Translations under genes and position numbers: made by a program | Shown: positions 24,987 through 34,545 of the stretch, piece after piece | Numbering within the stretch: the first letter of the stretch is position 1 | Layout of the letters: every line of letters starts with the position of its first letter | Source of the DNA: Pseudomonadota bacterium | GTDB taxonomy: Bacteria; Pseudomonadota; Alphaproteobacteria; Sphingomonadales; Sphingomonadaceae | Assembly (NCBI GenBank): GCA_023417515.1 | Contig: JAEZFL010000027.1 | Location: 29,124-93,123 of the forward strand | DNA length: 64,000 bases | Direction of reading: 5' to 3' | The notes under the pieces: generated by a model | The model's database searches: none | The model's input: the letters and a program-made list of their open reading frames with translations, nothing else | Told to the model about the DNA's origin: nothing

Positions 24987-27722
24987 ATGTCCGCTGCCGT
25001 AACCGACACGCCCGCCGCGGGCGCGGGCCAGGTGCTCTGGACCAGCACCGTCGCCTTCACCGTCTGCTTCGCGGTGTGGACGATCTTCTCGATCATCGGC
25101 CTCGGCGTGAAGGACGAGCTGGGGCTCACCGAGACCGAGTTCGGACTGCTCGTCGGCACGCCGATCCTGACCGGCTCGCTGAGCCGGGTCCTGCTCGGCA
25201 TCTGGGCGGACCAATTGGGCGGCCGCAAGGTGTTCGCCGCAGTCATGGTGCTCGCCGCGATCGCGACCTTCCTGACCTCGCTCGCCGACAGCTATCTGGA
25301 GTTGCTGGTCGCGGCGCTCGGCGTCGGAATCGCCGGCGGGGCTTTCTCGGTCGGAGTCACCTACGTCTCCAAATTCTACCCGAAGAGCCGCCAGGGCACG
25401 GCGCTCGGCATCTTCGGGGCCGGCAATGTCGGTTCCGCGGTAACCAAGTTCGTCGCACCGTTCGTGATGGTCGCGGCGGGATGGCAGGCGGTCGCGCAGC
25501 TGTGGGCGGCCGGCCTGATCGTCATGGCGGTGATCTTCCTCGCTCTGACCCGCGAGGATCCCGACCAGGTGGCGCGGCGCCAGTCCGGGGTCAAGGCGGA
25601 GAGCCTGCGCAGCCAGCTGGCCGTGCTCAAGAACGTCCAGGTCTGGCGCTTCTCGCTCTACTATTTCTTCGTCTTCGGTGCCTTCGTCGCGCTCGCTTTG
25701 TGGCTGCCGCGCTACCTGATGGGGGTTTACGGGCTCGACGTGAAGACGGCCGGCATGCTCGCCGCTTTCTATTCGGTGCCGGCGAGCCTGTTCCGAATCT
25801 ATGGCGGCAAGCTGTCCGACCGCTACGGCGCGCGCTCGGTGATGTACGTGACCTTCGGAGTCAGCGTGCTGTGCTGCTTCATGCTGTCCTATCCGCCGAC
25901 CACCTACATCATCGAAGGCGTGCACGGGCCGATCACCTTCCGCACCTCGATGGGCCTCGTTCCCTTCCTGGTGACGATCTTCGTGCTCGGCTTCTTCATG
26001 AGCCTCGGCAAGGCCGCGGTGTTCAAGCACATCCCGGTCTATTATCCGAACCATGTCGGCGCGGTCGGCGGCCTCGTTGGGATGATCGGCGGCCTCGGCG
26101 GCTTCGTCCTCCCGCTCGCCTTCGGCGCCCTCAACGACATCACCGGCGTGTGGACGAGCTGCTTCGTGCTGCTGTTCGTGCTGGTCGGGGTAGCGCTCAC
26201 CTGGATGCACGTCGCGATCCGCCACATGGAGCGCGGTGCCGAGCGCAAGGGCACGGCCGACCAGGTGCCCGAGCTGCCCGAGATGCAGGGCTTCGGCGAG
26301 CCCGGGATCGAGATGCGCCCGCACCGGGCCGGCCCGATCGCCGACTGGCGTCCCGAGGAGCCCGGATTCTGGCAGGCCGGCGGCCGCGCCGTGGCGAGGC
26401 GCAATTTGTGGATCTCGACCTACTGCCTGCTGCTGTCCTTCGCCGTGTGGATGGTGTGGAGCGTGGTCGTCGCGCGGCTTCCCGCGATCGGCTTCGACTT
26501 CACCACCGACCAATTGTTCTGGCTGGCGGCGCTTCCGGGCCTGTCGGGCGCGACCTTGCGCATCTTCTACGCCTTCCTCGTGCCGGTGTTCGGCGGGCGG
26601 CTGTGGACGACGCTGTCGACCGCATCCTTGCTCATCCCGGCCTTCGGCATCGGCTATGCGGTGCAGAACCCCAACACGCCCTATCTCATCTTCCTGGTGC
26701 TCGCCTTGCTGTGCGGCTTCGGCGGCGGCAATTTCGCCTCCTCGATGGCCAACATCAGCTACTTCTTCCCCAAATCGGAGAAAGGCAACGCGCTCGCGAT
26801 CAACGCCGGGCTCGGCAATCTCGGCGTCAGCGTGATGCAGTTCCTGGTGCCCGTCGTGGTGACGATGAGCCTGTTCGGCGCTCTCGGCGGTCAGGCGCAG
26901 ACCGCCGCCGACGGCACCCAGATCTGGATGCAGAATGCCGGTTTCGTGTGGGTGCCGCTGATCATCGTCGGAACGCTGGCGGCCTGGTTCGGGATGAACG
27001 ACATCCTGTCGGCCAAATCCTCCTTCGCGGACCAGGCGACGATCTTCGGACGGGCGCATACCTGGATCATGTGCTGGCTCTATACCGGCACGTTCGGGAC
27101 CTTCATCGGCATGTCGGCCGGTTTCCCGCTGCTCGTGAACCTGGTCTTCCCCGAGGTGAACGCGCTCAGCTACGCCTTCATCGGGCCGCTGCTCGGCGCA
27201 CTGTCACGGGCAGGAACCGGCTGGATCTCGGACCGGCTCGGCGGGGCCCGGGTGACCTTCTGGGTCTTCGTGGTCCAGATCGCCGCCATCCTCGGAATGA
27301 TCTGGTTCCTCGACGCGGGCAGCTTCTGGGGCTTCTTCGCGATGGTGCTGCTGCTGTTCTTCGTGAGCGGCGTCGGCAACGCCTCGACCTTCCAGATGGT
27401 GCCGGGGGTCATGCGCCAGGCGGTCGACCGCGCCGAGCCCAACATGCCCGAGGACAAGCGGCGCATGCAGGCCGAGCGGGAGTCGGCCGCGGTGATCGGC
27501 TTCACCTCGGCCATCGCCGCCTACGGCGCCTTCTACATTCCCAAGGCCTATGGTTCGTCGATCGAGATCACCGGCACCGCGGACATGGCGCTGTGGGGCT
27601 TCTTGATCTTCTACGTCAGCTGCGCCGCGCTGACCTGGGCCGTCTACAGCGGTCCGCGCGGCATCCTCCGCAACATCGAACGTCGGCCTGCGAGCGCAAG
27701 CGCGGCAGCCATCCCCGCCTGA
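24987..27722 (+). CDS. narK: fused double nitrate/nitrite transporter (NarK1-NarK2)
   Basis: A 911-aa inner-membrane protein made of two major-facilitator domains in tandem, about 12 helices each. The first half (to about residue 430) reads SIIGLGVKDELGLTETEFGLL and RVLLGIWADQLGGRKVF, like NarK1-type nitrate/proton symporters. A hydrophilic linker (about 435-490) leads to the second half, starting LWISTYCLLLSFAVWMVWS with LPGLSGATLRIFY, like NarK2 nitrate/nitrite antiporters. The same fusion is known in Paracoccus. Start ATG 24987 is preceded by GAGGG. Only 10 bp separate it from narG, so uptake and reduction are co-expressed. Confidence 0.92.
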   Translation: MSAAVTDTPAAGAGQVLWTSTVAFTVCFAVWTIFSIIGLGVKDELGLTETEFGLLVGTPILTGSLSRVLLGIWADQLGGRKVFAAVMVLAAIATFLTSLADSYLELLVAALGVGIAGGAFSVGVTYVSKFYPKSRQGTALGIFGAGNVGSAVTKFVAPFVMVAAGWQAVAQLWAAGLIVMAVIFLALTREDPDQVARRQSGVKAESLRSQLAVLKNVQVWRFSLYYFFVFGAFVALALWLPRYLMGVYGLDVKTAGMLAAFYSVPASLFRIYGGKLSDRYGARSVMYVTFGVSVLCCFMLSYPPTTYIIEGVHGPITFRTSMGLVPFLVTIFVLGFFMSLGKAAVFKHIPVYYPNHVGAVGGLVGMIGGLGGFVLPLAFGALNDITGVWTSCFVLLFVLVGVALTWMHVAIRHMERGAERKGTADQVPELPEMQGFGEPGIEMRPHRAGPIADWRPEEPGFWQAGGRAVARRNLWISTYCLLLSFAVWMVWSVVVARLPAIGFDFTTDQLFWLAALPGLSGATLRIFYAFLVPVFGGRLWTTLSTASLLIPAFGIGYAVQNPNTPYLIFLVLALLCGFGGGNFASSMANISYFFPKSEKGNALAINAGLGNLGVSVMQFLVPVVVTMSLFGALGGQAQTAADGTQIWMQNAGFVWVPLIIVGTLAAWFGMNDILSAKSSFADQATIFGRAHTWIMCWLYTGTFGTFIGMSAGFPLLVNLVFPEVNALSYAFIGPLLGALSRAGTGWISDRLGGARVTFWVFVVQIAAILGMIWFLDAGSFWGFFAMVLLLFFVSGVGNASTFQMVPGVMRQAVDRAEPNMPEDKRRMQAERESAAVIGFTSAIAAYGAFYIPKAYGSSIEITGTADMALWGFLIFYVSCAALTWAVYSGPRGILRNIERRPASASAAAIPA

Positions 27723-27732
27723 AGGAGCCAAG

Positions 27733-30700
27733 ATGAGCCATTTTCTCGACCGACTCACCTACTTCCGCAGGCAAAGGGAGAAGTTCTCCGAAGGGCACGG
27801 AATCCTCACCGACGAGAGCCGCGAGTGGGAGGATGCCTATCGCAAGCGCTGGGCTGCCGATAAGATCGTGCGTTCGACCCACGGCGTGAACTGCACCGGG
27901 TCCTGCTCGTGGAAGATCTACGTCAAGGGCGGCATCGTCACCTGGGAGACCCAGCAGACCGATTATCCGCGCACCCGGCCGGACCTGCCCAACCATGAGC
28001 CGCGCGGCTGCCCGCGCGGCGCCTCCTACAGCTGGTATCTCTACTCGGGCACTCGTATCAAATATCCGCTCGTCCGAGCCCGCCTGATCCGCCACTGGCG
28101 CGAGGCGCGCGAGACGATGACCCCGGTCGCGGCATGGACCGCGATCGTCGAGGATCTCGACAAGCGGCGCGACTGGGTGTCGAAGCGCGGCCGCGGCGGC
28201 TTCGTCCGCGTCGGCTGGGACGAGGTCACCGAGATCATCGCCGCCGCCAACGCCTATACGATCAAGAAATATGGCCCCGACCGGATTGCCGGCTTCTCGC
28301 CGATCCCGGCCATGTCGATGATCTCCTACGCCGCCGGTAGCCGTTATCTGTCGCTGATCGGCGGCAACCTCCTGAGCTTCTACGACTGGTATTGCGACCT
28401 GCCGCCGTCCAGCCCTCAGACCTGGGGCGAGCAGACCGACGTCCCGGAGAGCGCCGACTGGTACAATGCCGGCTTCCTGCTGGTGTGGGGCTCCAACATC
28501 CCGATGACCCGCGCGCCGGACGCGCATTTCTATTCGGAGGTCCGCTATCGCGGCGCCAAGAGCGTCGTCATCGCGCCCGACTTCAACGAGGCGGCGAAAT
28601 TCTCCGACATGTGGCTCCACCCCAAGCAGGGCACCGACGCCGCGCTCGCGATGGCGCTCGGCCACGTCGTCCTCAAGGAATTCCACGTCGACCGGCAGGC
28701 CGAATATTTCGCGGACTATACCCGCAAATATTCCGACTTCCCGCTGCTCGTGAAAGTCGTCGAGCGCGACGGCCGGCTCGTCCCCGACCGGCTGCTGCGC
28801 GCAGCGGACCTCGCCGACGGGCTCGGCGAGGGAAGCAATCCCGACTGGAAGACAGTCGCTTTTGACGAGCTTTCGGGCGAGCTCGTCGCCCCGCTCGGTT
28901 CGGCAGGCTTCCGCTGGGGCGACAAGGGCAAATGGAACCTCGAGGAGAAAGACGGGCGGGGGCGCGACGTCAGGCTTCGCACCACGCTCAAGGATCATTC
29001 CGACGCGATCGAGCCGGTCGCCTTCCCCTATTTCGGAGGAACCGCGCCGCACGATTTCGTCGCGACCGGACATGACGAGGTGCTGATGCGCAACGTGCCG
29101 CTGAAGCGGCTCGACTTCGCCGACGGCAGCAGCGGCTACGTCGCCACCGTGTTCGACCTGTTCTGCGCCAATTACGGAGTCGACCGCGGCTTCGGCGGCG
29201 ACAATGTCGCCAAGTCGTTCGACGAGGACCTGCCGTTCACGCCGGCCTGGGCGGAGAAGGTGACCGGCGTCCCGCGCCAGGCGATCATCCAGGTCGCCCG
29301 CGAGTTCGCCGACACGGCCGAGAAGACCAAGGGCCGCTCGATGGTCATCCTCGGGGCGGGGCTGAACCATTGGTACCACATGGACATGAGCTATCGCGGG
29401 ATCATCGCGTTGCTCGTGATGTGCGGCTGCATCGGCCAGTCGGGAGGCGGCTGGTCGCATTATGTCGGCCAGGAGAAGCTGCGCCCGCAGACCGGCTGGC
29501 TGCCGCTCGCTTTCGGCTCTGACTGGACCCGGCCGGCGCGCCAGATGAACGGCACCAGCTTCTTCTACGCCCACACCGACCAGTGGCGCTACGAGTCGCT
29601 CAAGGTGTCGGAGATCCTGTCGCCGCTGGCACCCGCGGGCGACTGGTCCGGAAGCATGATCGACTATAACGTCAAGGCGGAGCGGATGGGCTGGCTGCCC
29701 TCCGCTCCGCAATTCGACGCCAACCCGATCGAGTGGGGCAACCGCATCCATGCGTCGGGCGCCGATCCGGCCAGCGTCGTCGCGGACGCGCTCAAGGCGG
29801 GCGATCTCAAGCCCGCGAGCATCGACCCCGACAATCCCAAGAACTGGCCGCGCAACATGTTCTTCTGGCGCTCGAACGTGCTCGGCGCGAGCGGCAAGGG
29901 TCACGAATATTTCCTCAAGCACCTGGTCGGATCGCTCCACGGCGTGATCGGCACCGACGAGGAAGCGGCGGGCCTCGAGCGGCCGCGGGACGTCGTGTGG
30001 CACGACGAGGCCCCGGTCGGAAAGCTCGACCTGATGGTCAACATCGACTTCCGGATGTCGACCACCAGCATCTATTCCGACATCGTTCTGCCGACCGCGA
30101 CCTGGTACGAGAAGCACGACCTCAACACGTCCGACATGCACCCGTTCATCCACCCGCTGTCGGCGGCGGTTGACCCCGCGTGGGAGACGAAGAGCGACTG
30201 GAACATCTTCCGCGCCATCGCGAAGAAATTCTCGGACGTCGCGCCCGAGGTGCTCGGGGTGGAGCATGATCTCGTCACCACGCCGATCCTTCACGACAGC
30301 CCGGGCGAGCTGGCGCAGCCTTACGAGCCAAGAGACTGGATGAAGGGCGAGTGCGAGCCGGTCCCGGGCAAGACGGCGCCGAATGTGCACCTCGTCGAGC
30401 GCAACTATCCCGAGACCTACGCCCGCTTCACCTCGATGGGGCCATTGCTCGAGAAGCTCGGCAATGGCGGCAAGGGGATCGGCTGGGACACCAAGAAGGA
30501 GGTCGAATTATTGGGCGACCTCAACGGCCGGGTCCTGGAGGGACCGACCGCCGGCCGGCCCAAGATCGACAGCGACATCGACGCCTGCGAGACCATCCTG
30601 ATGCTCGCGCCGGAGACCAACGGCGAGGTCGCGGTCAAGGCCTGGGCCGCGCTTGGGCAGGCGACCGGCCGCGACCACCATCACCTCGCCGAGGGGAAGG

Positions 30701-31533
30701 AGGAGGAGAAGATCCGCTTCCGCGACGTCGCCGCCCAGCCGCGCAAGATCATCTCCTCGCCGACCTGGTCGGGGCTCGAGAGCGAGCATGTCTGCTACAA
30801 TGCGGGCTACACCAACGTCCACGAGCTGATCCCGTGGCGGACGCTCAGCGGACGCCAGTCGCTCTACCAGGATCATCACTGGATGCGGGCGTTCGGCGAG
30901 GGCTTCGTCACCTGGCGTCCTCCGATCGACACCAAGACGGTGCTTCAGGTGCTCGGCAAGATCCCCAACGGCAACAAGGAGATCATGCTCAACATCCTCA
31001 CCCCCCATCAGAAATGGGGCATCCACTCGACCTATACCGAGAACCTCATCATGCTCAGCCTCAACCGCGGCGGGCCGACGGTGTGGATCAGCGAGGACGA
31101 TGCCCGTGCCGCGGGGATCGAGGACAATGACTGGATCGAGGTGTTCAACGTCAACGGGGCTCTGACCGCCCGCTCGATCGTGTCGCAGCGGATCATGCCG
31201 GGCTCGGCGATCATGTACCATGCCCAGGAGAAGCTGGTGAACACGGTCGGGTCCCAGATCACCGGCCAGCGCGGCGGGATCCACAACTCCGTGACGCGCA
31301 TCAACATGAAGCCGACCCACATGATCGGCGGCTACGCCCATCTCGCCTACGGCTTCAATTACTACGGGACCGTCGGCGCCAACCGCGACGAATTCGTCGT
31401 CGTCAGGAAGATGAGCGAGGTCAACTGGTTCGACAAGGCCGCCGACGACAGCGCCAACGTCGCCGGCGGAACCGCCGACTGGGGGACCGGAGTGAAGGGC
31501 GGCCGAACCGCCTCGAAGGAGGCCGCAGAATGA
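27733..31533 (+). CDS. narG: respiratory nitrate reductase alpha subunit
   Basis: Catalytic molybdo-bis-MGD subunit of 1266 aa facing the cytoplasm that reduces nitrate to nitrite. The FS0 cluster ligands are His50, Cys54, Cys58 and Cys93 (STHGVNCTGSC and RGCPRGAS), and the Mo-coordinating Asp lies in YDWYCDLPPSSPQTWGEQTDVPESADWYN. Length and wording are close to the classical membrane-bound NarG. The ATG follows GAAGGAG. Second gene of the narK operon, overlapping narH by 4 bp. Confidence 0.97.
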   Translation: MSHFLDRLTYFRRQREKFSEGHGILTDESREWEDAYRKRWAADKIVRSTHGVNCTGSCSWKIYVKGGIVTWETQQTDYPRTRPDLPNHEPRGCPRGASYSWYLYSGTRIKYPLVRARLIRHWREARETMTPVAAWTAIVEDLDKRRDWVSKRGRGGFVRVGWDEVTEIIAAANAYTIKKYGPDRIAGFSPIPAMSMISYAAGSRYLSLIGGNLLSFYDWYCDLPPSSPQTWGEQTDVPESADWYNAGFLLVWGSNIPMTRAPDAHFYSEVRYRGAKSVVIAPDFNEAAKFSDMWLHPKQGTDAALAMALGHVVLKEFHVDRQAEYFADYTRKYSDFPLLVKVVERDGRLVPDRLLRAADLADGLGEGSNPDWKTVAFDELSGELVAPLGSAGFRWGDKGKWNLEEKDGRGRDVRLRTTLKDHSDAIEPVAFPYFGGTAPHDFVATGHDEVLMRNVPLKRLDFADGSSGYVATVFDLFCANYGVDRGFGGDNVAKSFDEDLPFTPAWAEKVTGVPRQAIIQVAREFADTAEKTKGRSMVILGAGLNHWYHMDMSYRGIIALLVMCGCIGQSGGGWSHYVGQEKLRPQTGWLPLAFGSDWTRPARQMNGTSFFYAHTDQWRYESLKVSEILSPLAPAGDWSGSMIDYNVKAERMGWLPSAPQFDANPIEWGNRIHASGADPASVVADALKAGDLKPASIDPDNPKNWPRNMFFWRSNVLGASGKGHEYFLKHLVGSLHGVIGTDEEAAGLERPRDVVWHDEAPVGKLDLMVNIDFRMSTTSIYSDIVLPTATWYEKHDLNTSDMHPFIHPLSAAVDPAWETKSDWNIFRAIAKKFSDVAPEVLGVEHDLVTTPILHDSPGELAQPYEPRDWMKGECEPVPGKTAPNVHLVERNYPETYARFTSMGPLLEKLGNGGKGIGWDTKKEVELLGDLNGRVLEGPTAGRPKIDSDIDACETILMLAPETNGEVAVKAWAALGQATGRDHHHLAEGKEEEKIRFRDVAAQPRKIISSPTWSGLESEHVCYNAGYTNVHELIPWRTLSGRQSLYQDHHWMRAFGEGFVTWRPPIDTKTVLQVLGKIPNGNKEIMLNILTPHQKWGIHSTYTENLIMLSLNRGGPTVWISEDDARAAGIEDNDWIEVFNVNGALTARSIVSQRIMPGSAIMYHAQEKLVNTVGSQITGQRGGIHNSVTRINMKPTHMIGGYAHLAYGFNYYGTVGANRDEFVVVRKMSEVNWFDKAADDSANVAGGTADWGTGVKGGRTASKEAAE

Positions 31534-33059
31534 AGGTCCGTGCTCAGATCGCGATGGTCCTCAACCTCGACAAGTGCATCGGCTGCCACACCTGCTCGAT
31601 CACCTGCAAGAACGTTTGGACCAACCGGGAAGGCGTCGAATATGCCTGGTTCAACAACGTCGAGACCAAGCCCGGCATCGGCTATCCCAAGGACTGGGAG
31701 AACCAGGAAAGGTGGAAGGGCGGCTGGGTCCGCAAGAAGAACGGCAAGATCGTTCCGCGCCAGGGCTCCAAGTGGCGCATCCTGTCGAAGATCTTCGCCA
31801 ACCCGCACCTCCCCGAGATCGACGATTTCTACGAGCCCTACACGTTCGAATATGAGTGGCTCCAGTCCGCTCCGGAGCTTCAGGCGCAGCCGACCGCGCG
31901 GCCGCGCTCGCTGGTGACCGGAGAGCTGCTCAACAAGATCGAATGGTCGGGCAACTGGGAGGACATGCTCGGCGGCGAATTCTCCAAGCGCTCGGCGGAT
32001 TACAATTTCGACGGCGTCCAGAAGGAGATTTACGGACAGTTCGAAAAGACGTTCATGATGTACCTGCCGAGGCTGTGCGAGCACTGCCTCAATCCCGCCT
32101 GTCTCGCGTCGTGCCCGTCCGGCGCGATCTACAAGCGCGCGGAGGACGGCATCGTCCTTATCGACCAGGAGAAATGCCGCGGCTGGCGCATGTGCGTCTC
32201 GGGCTGCCCGTACAAAAAGATCTATTACAATTGGTCCACCGGCAAATCCGAGAAGTGCATATTCTGCTACCCGCGGATCGAGACCGGTCAGCCGACGGTG
32301 TGCTCGGAGACCTGCGTCGGGCGCATCCGCTATCTCGGCGTCGTCCTCTACGACGCCGACCGGGTCGAGGCCGCCGCGTCGGTGGAAGACCCGAAAGACC
32401 TCTATCCGGCCCAGCTCGGCGTGTTCCTCGACCCCAACGACATTGCCGTCCAGGAAGCGGCGCGGGCCGAGGGCATTCCGGATCAGTGGCTCGAGGCCGC
32501 GATCCGCTCGCCGGTCTACAAGATGGCGGTCGAATGGAAGATCGCTTTCCCGCTCCACCCGGAATATCGCACCTTGCCGATGGTGTGGTACGTGCCGCCG
32601 CTGTCGCCGATCCAGTCGGCCGCGGAGGCCGGCAAGATCTCGGCAAAGGACGGAATGCCGGACGTGCGCTCGCTGCGCATCCCGCTTCGTTATCTCGCCA
32701 ACCTGCTCACTGCCGGTGACGAGGAGCCGATCGCCCACGCGCTCGAACGGATGCTCGCGATGCGCGCCTATATGCGCGCCAAGAGCGTCGAGGGCCGCAT
32801 CGACGAGGCGATCCCCGAACGCGTCGGTCTCACCCGCAACACGATCGAGGAGATGTACCGGATCATGGCGCTCGCCGCCTATGAGGACCGCTACGTCATC
32901 CCGACCGCCCGGCGCGAGCTCGAGGAGGACGCCTATGTCCTTCGCGGCTCGTCCGGCTTCGGCTTCCGCGAGAACACGCTCGGCTCGACCAAGGTCAATC
33001 TGTTCGGCGGCGGCGCCAAGAAGACTCCCCGCAAACCTTATATGGACATCCCGACATGA
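31530..33059 (+). CDS. narH: respiratory nitrate reductase beta subunit
   Basis: Iron-sulfur electron-transfer subunit of 509 aa. Four Cys groups are present: CIGCHTCSITCKNVW at the N-terminus, CEHCLNPACLASCPSG, CRGWRMCVSGCPYKK and CIFCYPRIE...CSETC. The Trp in CRGWRMC replaces a Cys and marks the [3Fe-4S] cluster, so the content is three [4Fe-4S] plus one [3Fe-4S]. It bridges NarI haem and NarG. ATGA overlaps on both sides couple it to narG and narJ. Confidence 0.97.
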   Translation: MKVRAQIAMVLNLDKCIGCHTCSITCKNVWTNREGVEYAWFNNVETKPGIGYPKDWENQERWKGGWVRKKNGKIVPRQGSKWRILSKIFANPHLPEIDDFYEPYTFEYEWLQSAPELQAQPTARPRSLVTGELLNKIEWSGNWEDMLGGEFSKRSADYNFDGVQKEIYGQFEKTFMMYLPRLCEHCLNPACLASCPSGAIYKRAEDGIVLIDQEKCRGWRMCVSGCPYKKIYYNWSTGKSEKCIFCYPRIETGQPTVCSETCVGRIRYLGVVLYDADRVEAAASVEDPKDLYPAQLGVFLDPNDIAVQEAARAEGIPDQWLEAAIRSPVYKMAVEWKIAFPLHPEYRTLPMVWYVPPLSPIQSAAEAGKISAKDGMPDVRSLRIPLRYLANLLTAGDEEPIAHALERMLAMRAYMRAKSVEGRIDEAIPERVGLTRNTIEEMYRIMALAAYEDRYVIPTARRELEEDAYVLRGSSGFGFRENTLGSTKVNLFGGGAKKTPRKPYMDIPT

Positions 33060-33751
33060 GGCTGACCCTGAGAGCCTTCGCCGCCTTGCTCGGCTATCCT
33101 TCGGCCGAGCTCCAGGCGCACGCGTCCGAAGTGGCCGACGCCATCCGTTCGGAAGGCGCGTTGCCGCGGGCCGACCAGCGCCGCCTTCAGCCCTTGCTCG
33201 ACCGGCTGGCGAGCGAGGAGCTGCTCGACCAGCAATCCGCCTATAGCGAGCTGTTCGACCGCTCCCGATCGCTGTCGCTTCACCTGTTCGAGCATGTCCA
33301 TGGCGACAGCCGCGAGCGCGGCCAGGCGATGATCGACCTCGGCCAGCAATATATCGAAAGCGGCATCTACCTCGAGGCGAGCGAGCTACCGGATTTCGTG
33401 CCGGTGTTCCTCGAATATGTTTCGTGCCTCCCCGCCGCCGAGGCACGGGAGACGCTCGGACAGCCGGCCCATGTCTACGCGGCGCTCGCCGAGCGGCTCG
33501 ACAAGCGCGGCTCCGATTATGCCGCCATCTTCCACGGCCTCGTCGCTCTCGCGGGTGTTCGGCCGGATGCCGAGGCGGTCGCCCAGGTCGACGGAAACAC
33601 CCCCGCGGTGGACGCGCCGATCGACGACGAATGGGAGGAGGCGCCGGTCTCGTTCAGCGCCGGCTCGGCGCATGAGATGGGCGGCCCGACCGGCGTGGTC
33701 GCCAAGATCCGGGCATCCAACCGGCCAGTCGCAAGGGAGGCGGGACAATGA
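33056..33751 (+). CDS. narJ: nitrate reductase assembly chaperone
   Basis: A 231-aa TorD/NarJ-family chaperone required for molybdenum-cofactor insertion into NarG; not part of the final enzyme. LRAFAALLGYPSAELQAH, SLHLFEHVHGDSRERGQAM and ELPDFVPVFLEYVS are the usual NarJ segments. The C-terminal third is acidic and low-complexity, followed by a basic tail. ATGA overlaps with narH and narI. Confidence 0.94.
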   Translation: MRLTLRAFAALLGYPSAELQAHASEVADAIRSEGALPRADQRRLQPLLDRLASEELLDQQSAYSELFDRSRSLSLHLFEHVHGDSRERGQAMIDLGQQYIESGIYLEASELPDFVPVFLEYVSCLPAAEARETLGQPAHVYAALAERLDKRGSDYAAIFHGLVALAGVRPDAEAVAQVDGNTPAVDAPIDDEWEEAPVSFSAGSAHEMGGPTGVVAKIRASNRPVAREAGQ

Positions 33752-34545
33752 ACGACTTCATCAATCAGCTGGCCTTCGGCTGGTATCCCTATCTCGCCGT
33801 CACCGTCCTCGTGGTCGGAAGCATCCTTCGCTTCGATGCCAACCAATATAGCTGGCGCTCGCAGTCGAGCCAGTTCCTGCGCCGCAAGCAGATGGTGATC
33901 GGCTCCAACCTCTTTCACATGGGCATCCTCGTTCTGCTCGCCGGCCATTTCGTCGGCCTGCTGACTCCGATCAACGTGTTCGACGCGCTCGGCATCGGTC
34001 ATGGCTTCAAGCAGACCGCGGCCCTCGTCGTCGGCGGAATCGCCGGGGTGGCCGCGTTCGTGGGCTGCTCGTTGCTGCTCCACCGCCGGCTGTTCGATCC
34101 GCGCATCCGGCGCAGCTCGTCGATCGGCGACATCCTCGTGCTGGTGCTGATCTGGCTCCAGCTCGTGCTCGGCATTCTCACCACCTGGTGGACGATCGAG
34201 CATCTCGACGGCAGCGAGATGGTGCGCTTCATGAACTGGGCGAACGGCATCCTGACGCTCGATCCGGGCGCACCGCAGGAGATCGCGGAAGTGGCGCTCG
34301 TCTACAAGCTGCACATCATCCTCGGCCTGACGCTGTTCCTGATCACGCCGTTCACCCGGCTCGTCCACATCTGGAGCGCGCCGATCTGGTTCCTGATGCG
34401 GCCCGGCTACCAGATCGTCCGCTCGCGCCGGGCGCGCCGCAAGAGCGAGATGTCGCCGACCCGCGGCCCGGCGGGCGGAGCGCCGAGCTATGGCGGCGAC
34501 ACGGTGATGCGCCAATATGTCGAGGAAGGGCAGGCAGGCGCATGA
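33748..34545 (+). CDS. narI: respiratory nitrate reductase gamma subunit, cytochrome b
   Basis: A 265-aa inner-membrane cytochrome b with about five helices that oxidises quinol and carries two haems b. His ligands are expected in LFHMGILVLLAGHFVGL and in YKLHIILGLTLFLITPFTRLVHIWSAP, both present. N-terminal FINQLAFGWYPYLAVTVLVVGSILRFD is typical. The cytoplasmic C-terminus is longer and basic (RSRRARRKSEMSPTRGPAGG). The stop overlaps the next ATG. Confidence 0.96.
   Translation: MNDFINQLAFGWYPYLAVTVLVVGSILRFDANQYSWRSQSSQFLRRKQMVIGSNLFHMGILVLLAGHFVGLLTPINVFDALGIGHGFKQTAALVVGGIAGVAAFVGCSLLLHRRLFDPRIRRSSSIGDILVLVLIWLQLVLGILTTWWTIEHLDGSEMVRFMNWANGILTLDPGAPQEIAEVALVYKLHIILGLTLFLITPFTRLVHIWSAPIWFLMRPGYQIVRSRRARRKSEMSPTRGPAGGAPSYGGDTVMRQYVEEGQAGA

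Noticed and set aside
24909..27059. 716-aa open frame on the minus strand across narK
   Set aside because: Antisense shadow of narK; the product is His/Arg/Glu/Asp-rich low-complexity typical of GC-rich antisense frames.
25076..27736. 886-aa plus-strand frame inside narK
   Set aside because: Alternate frame of narK; Arg/Pro-rich with no domain, while the narK frame shows two clear MFS domains.
27616..30390. 924-aa minus-strand frame across narG
   Set aside because: Antisense of narG, whose cluster and Mo-binding motifs are unambiguous.
31362..33446. 694-aa minus-strand frame across narH and narJ
   Set aside because: Antisense shadow; all four NarH Cys groups are in the plus frame.
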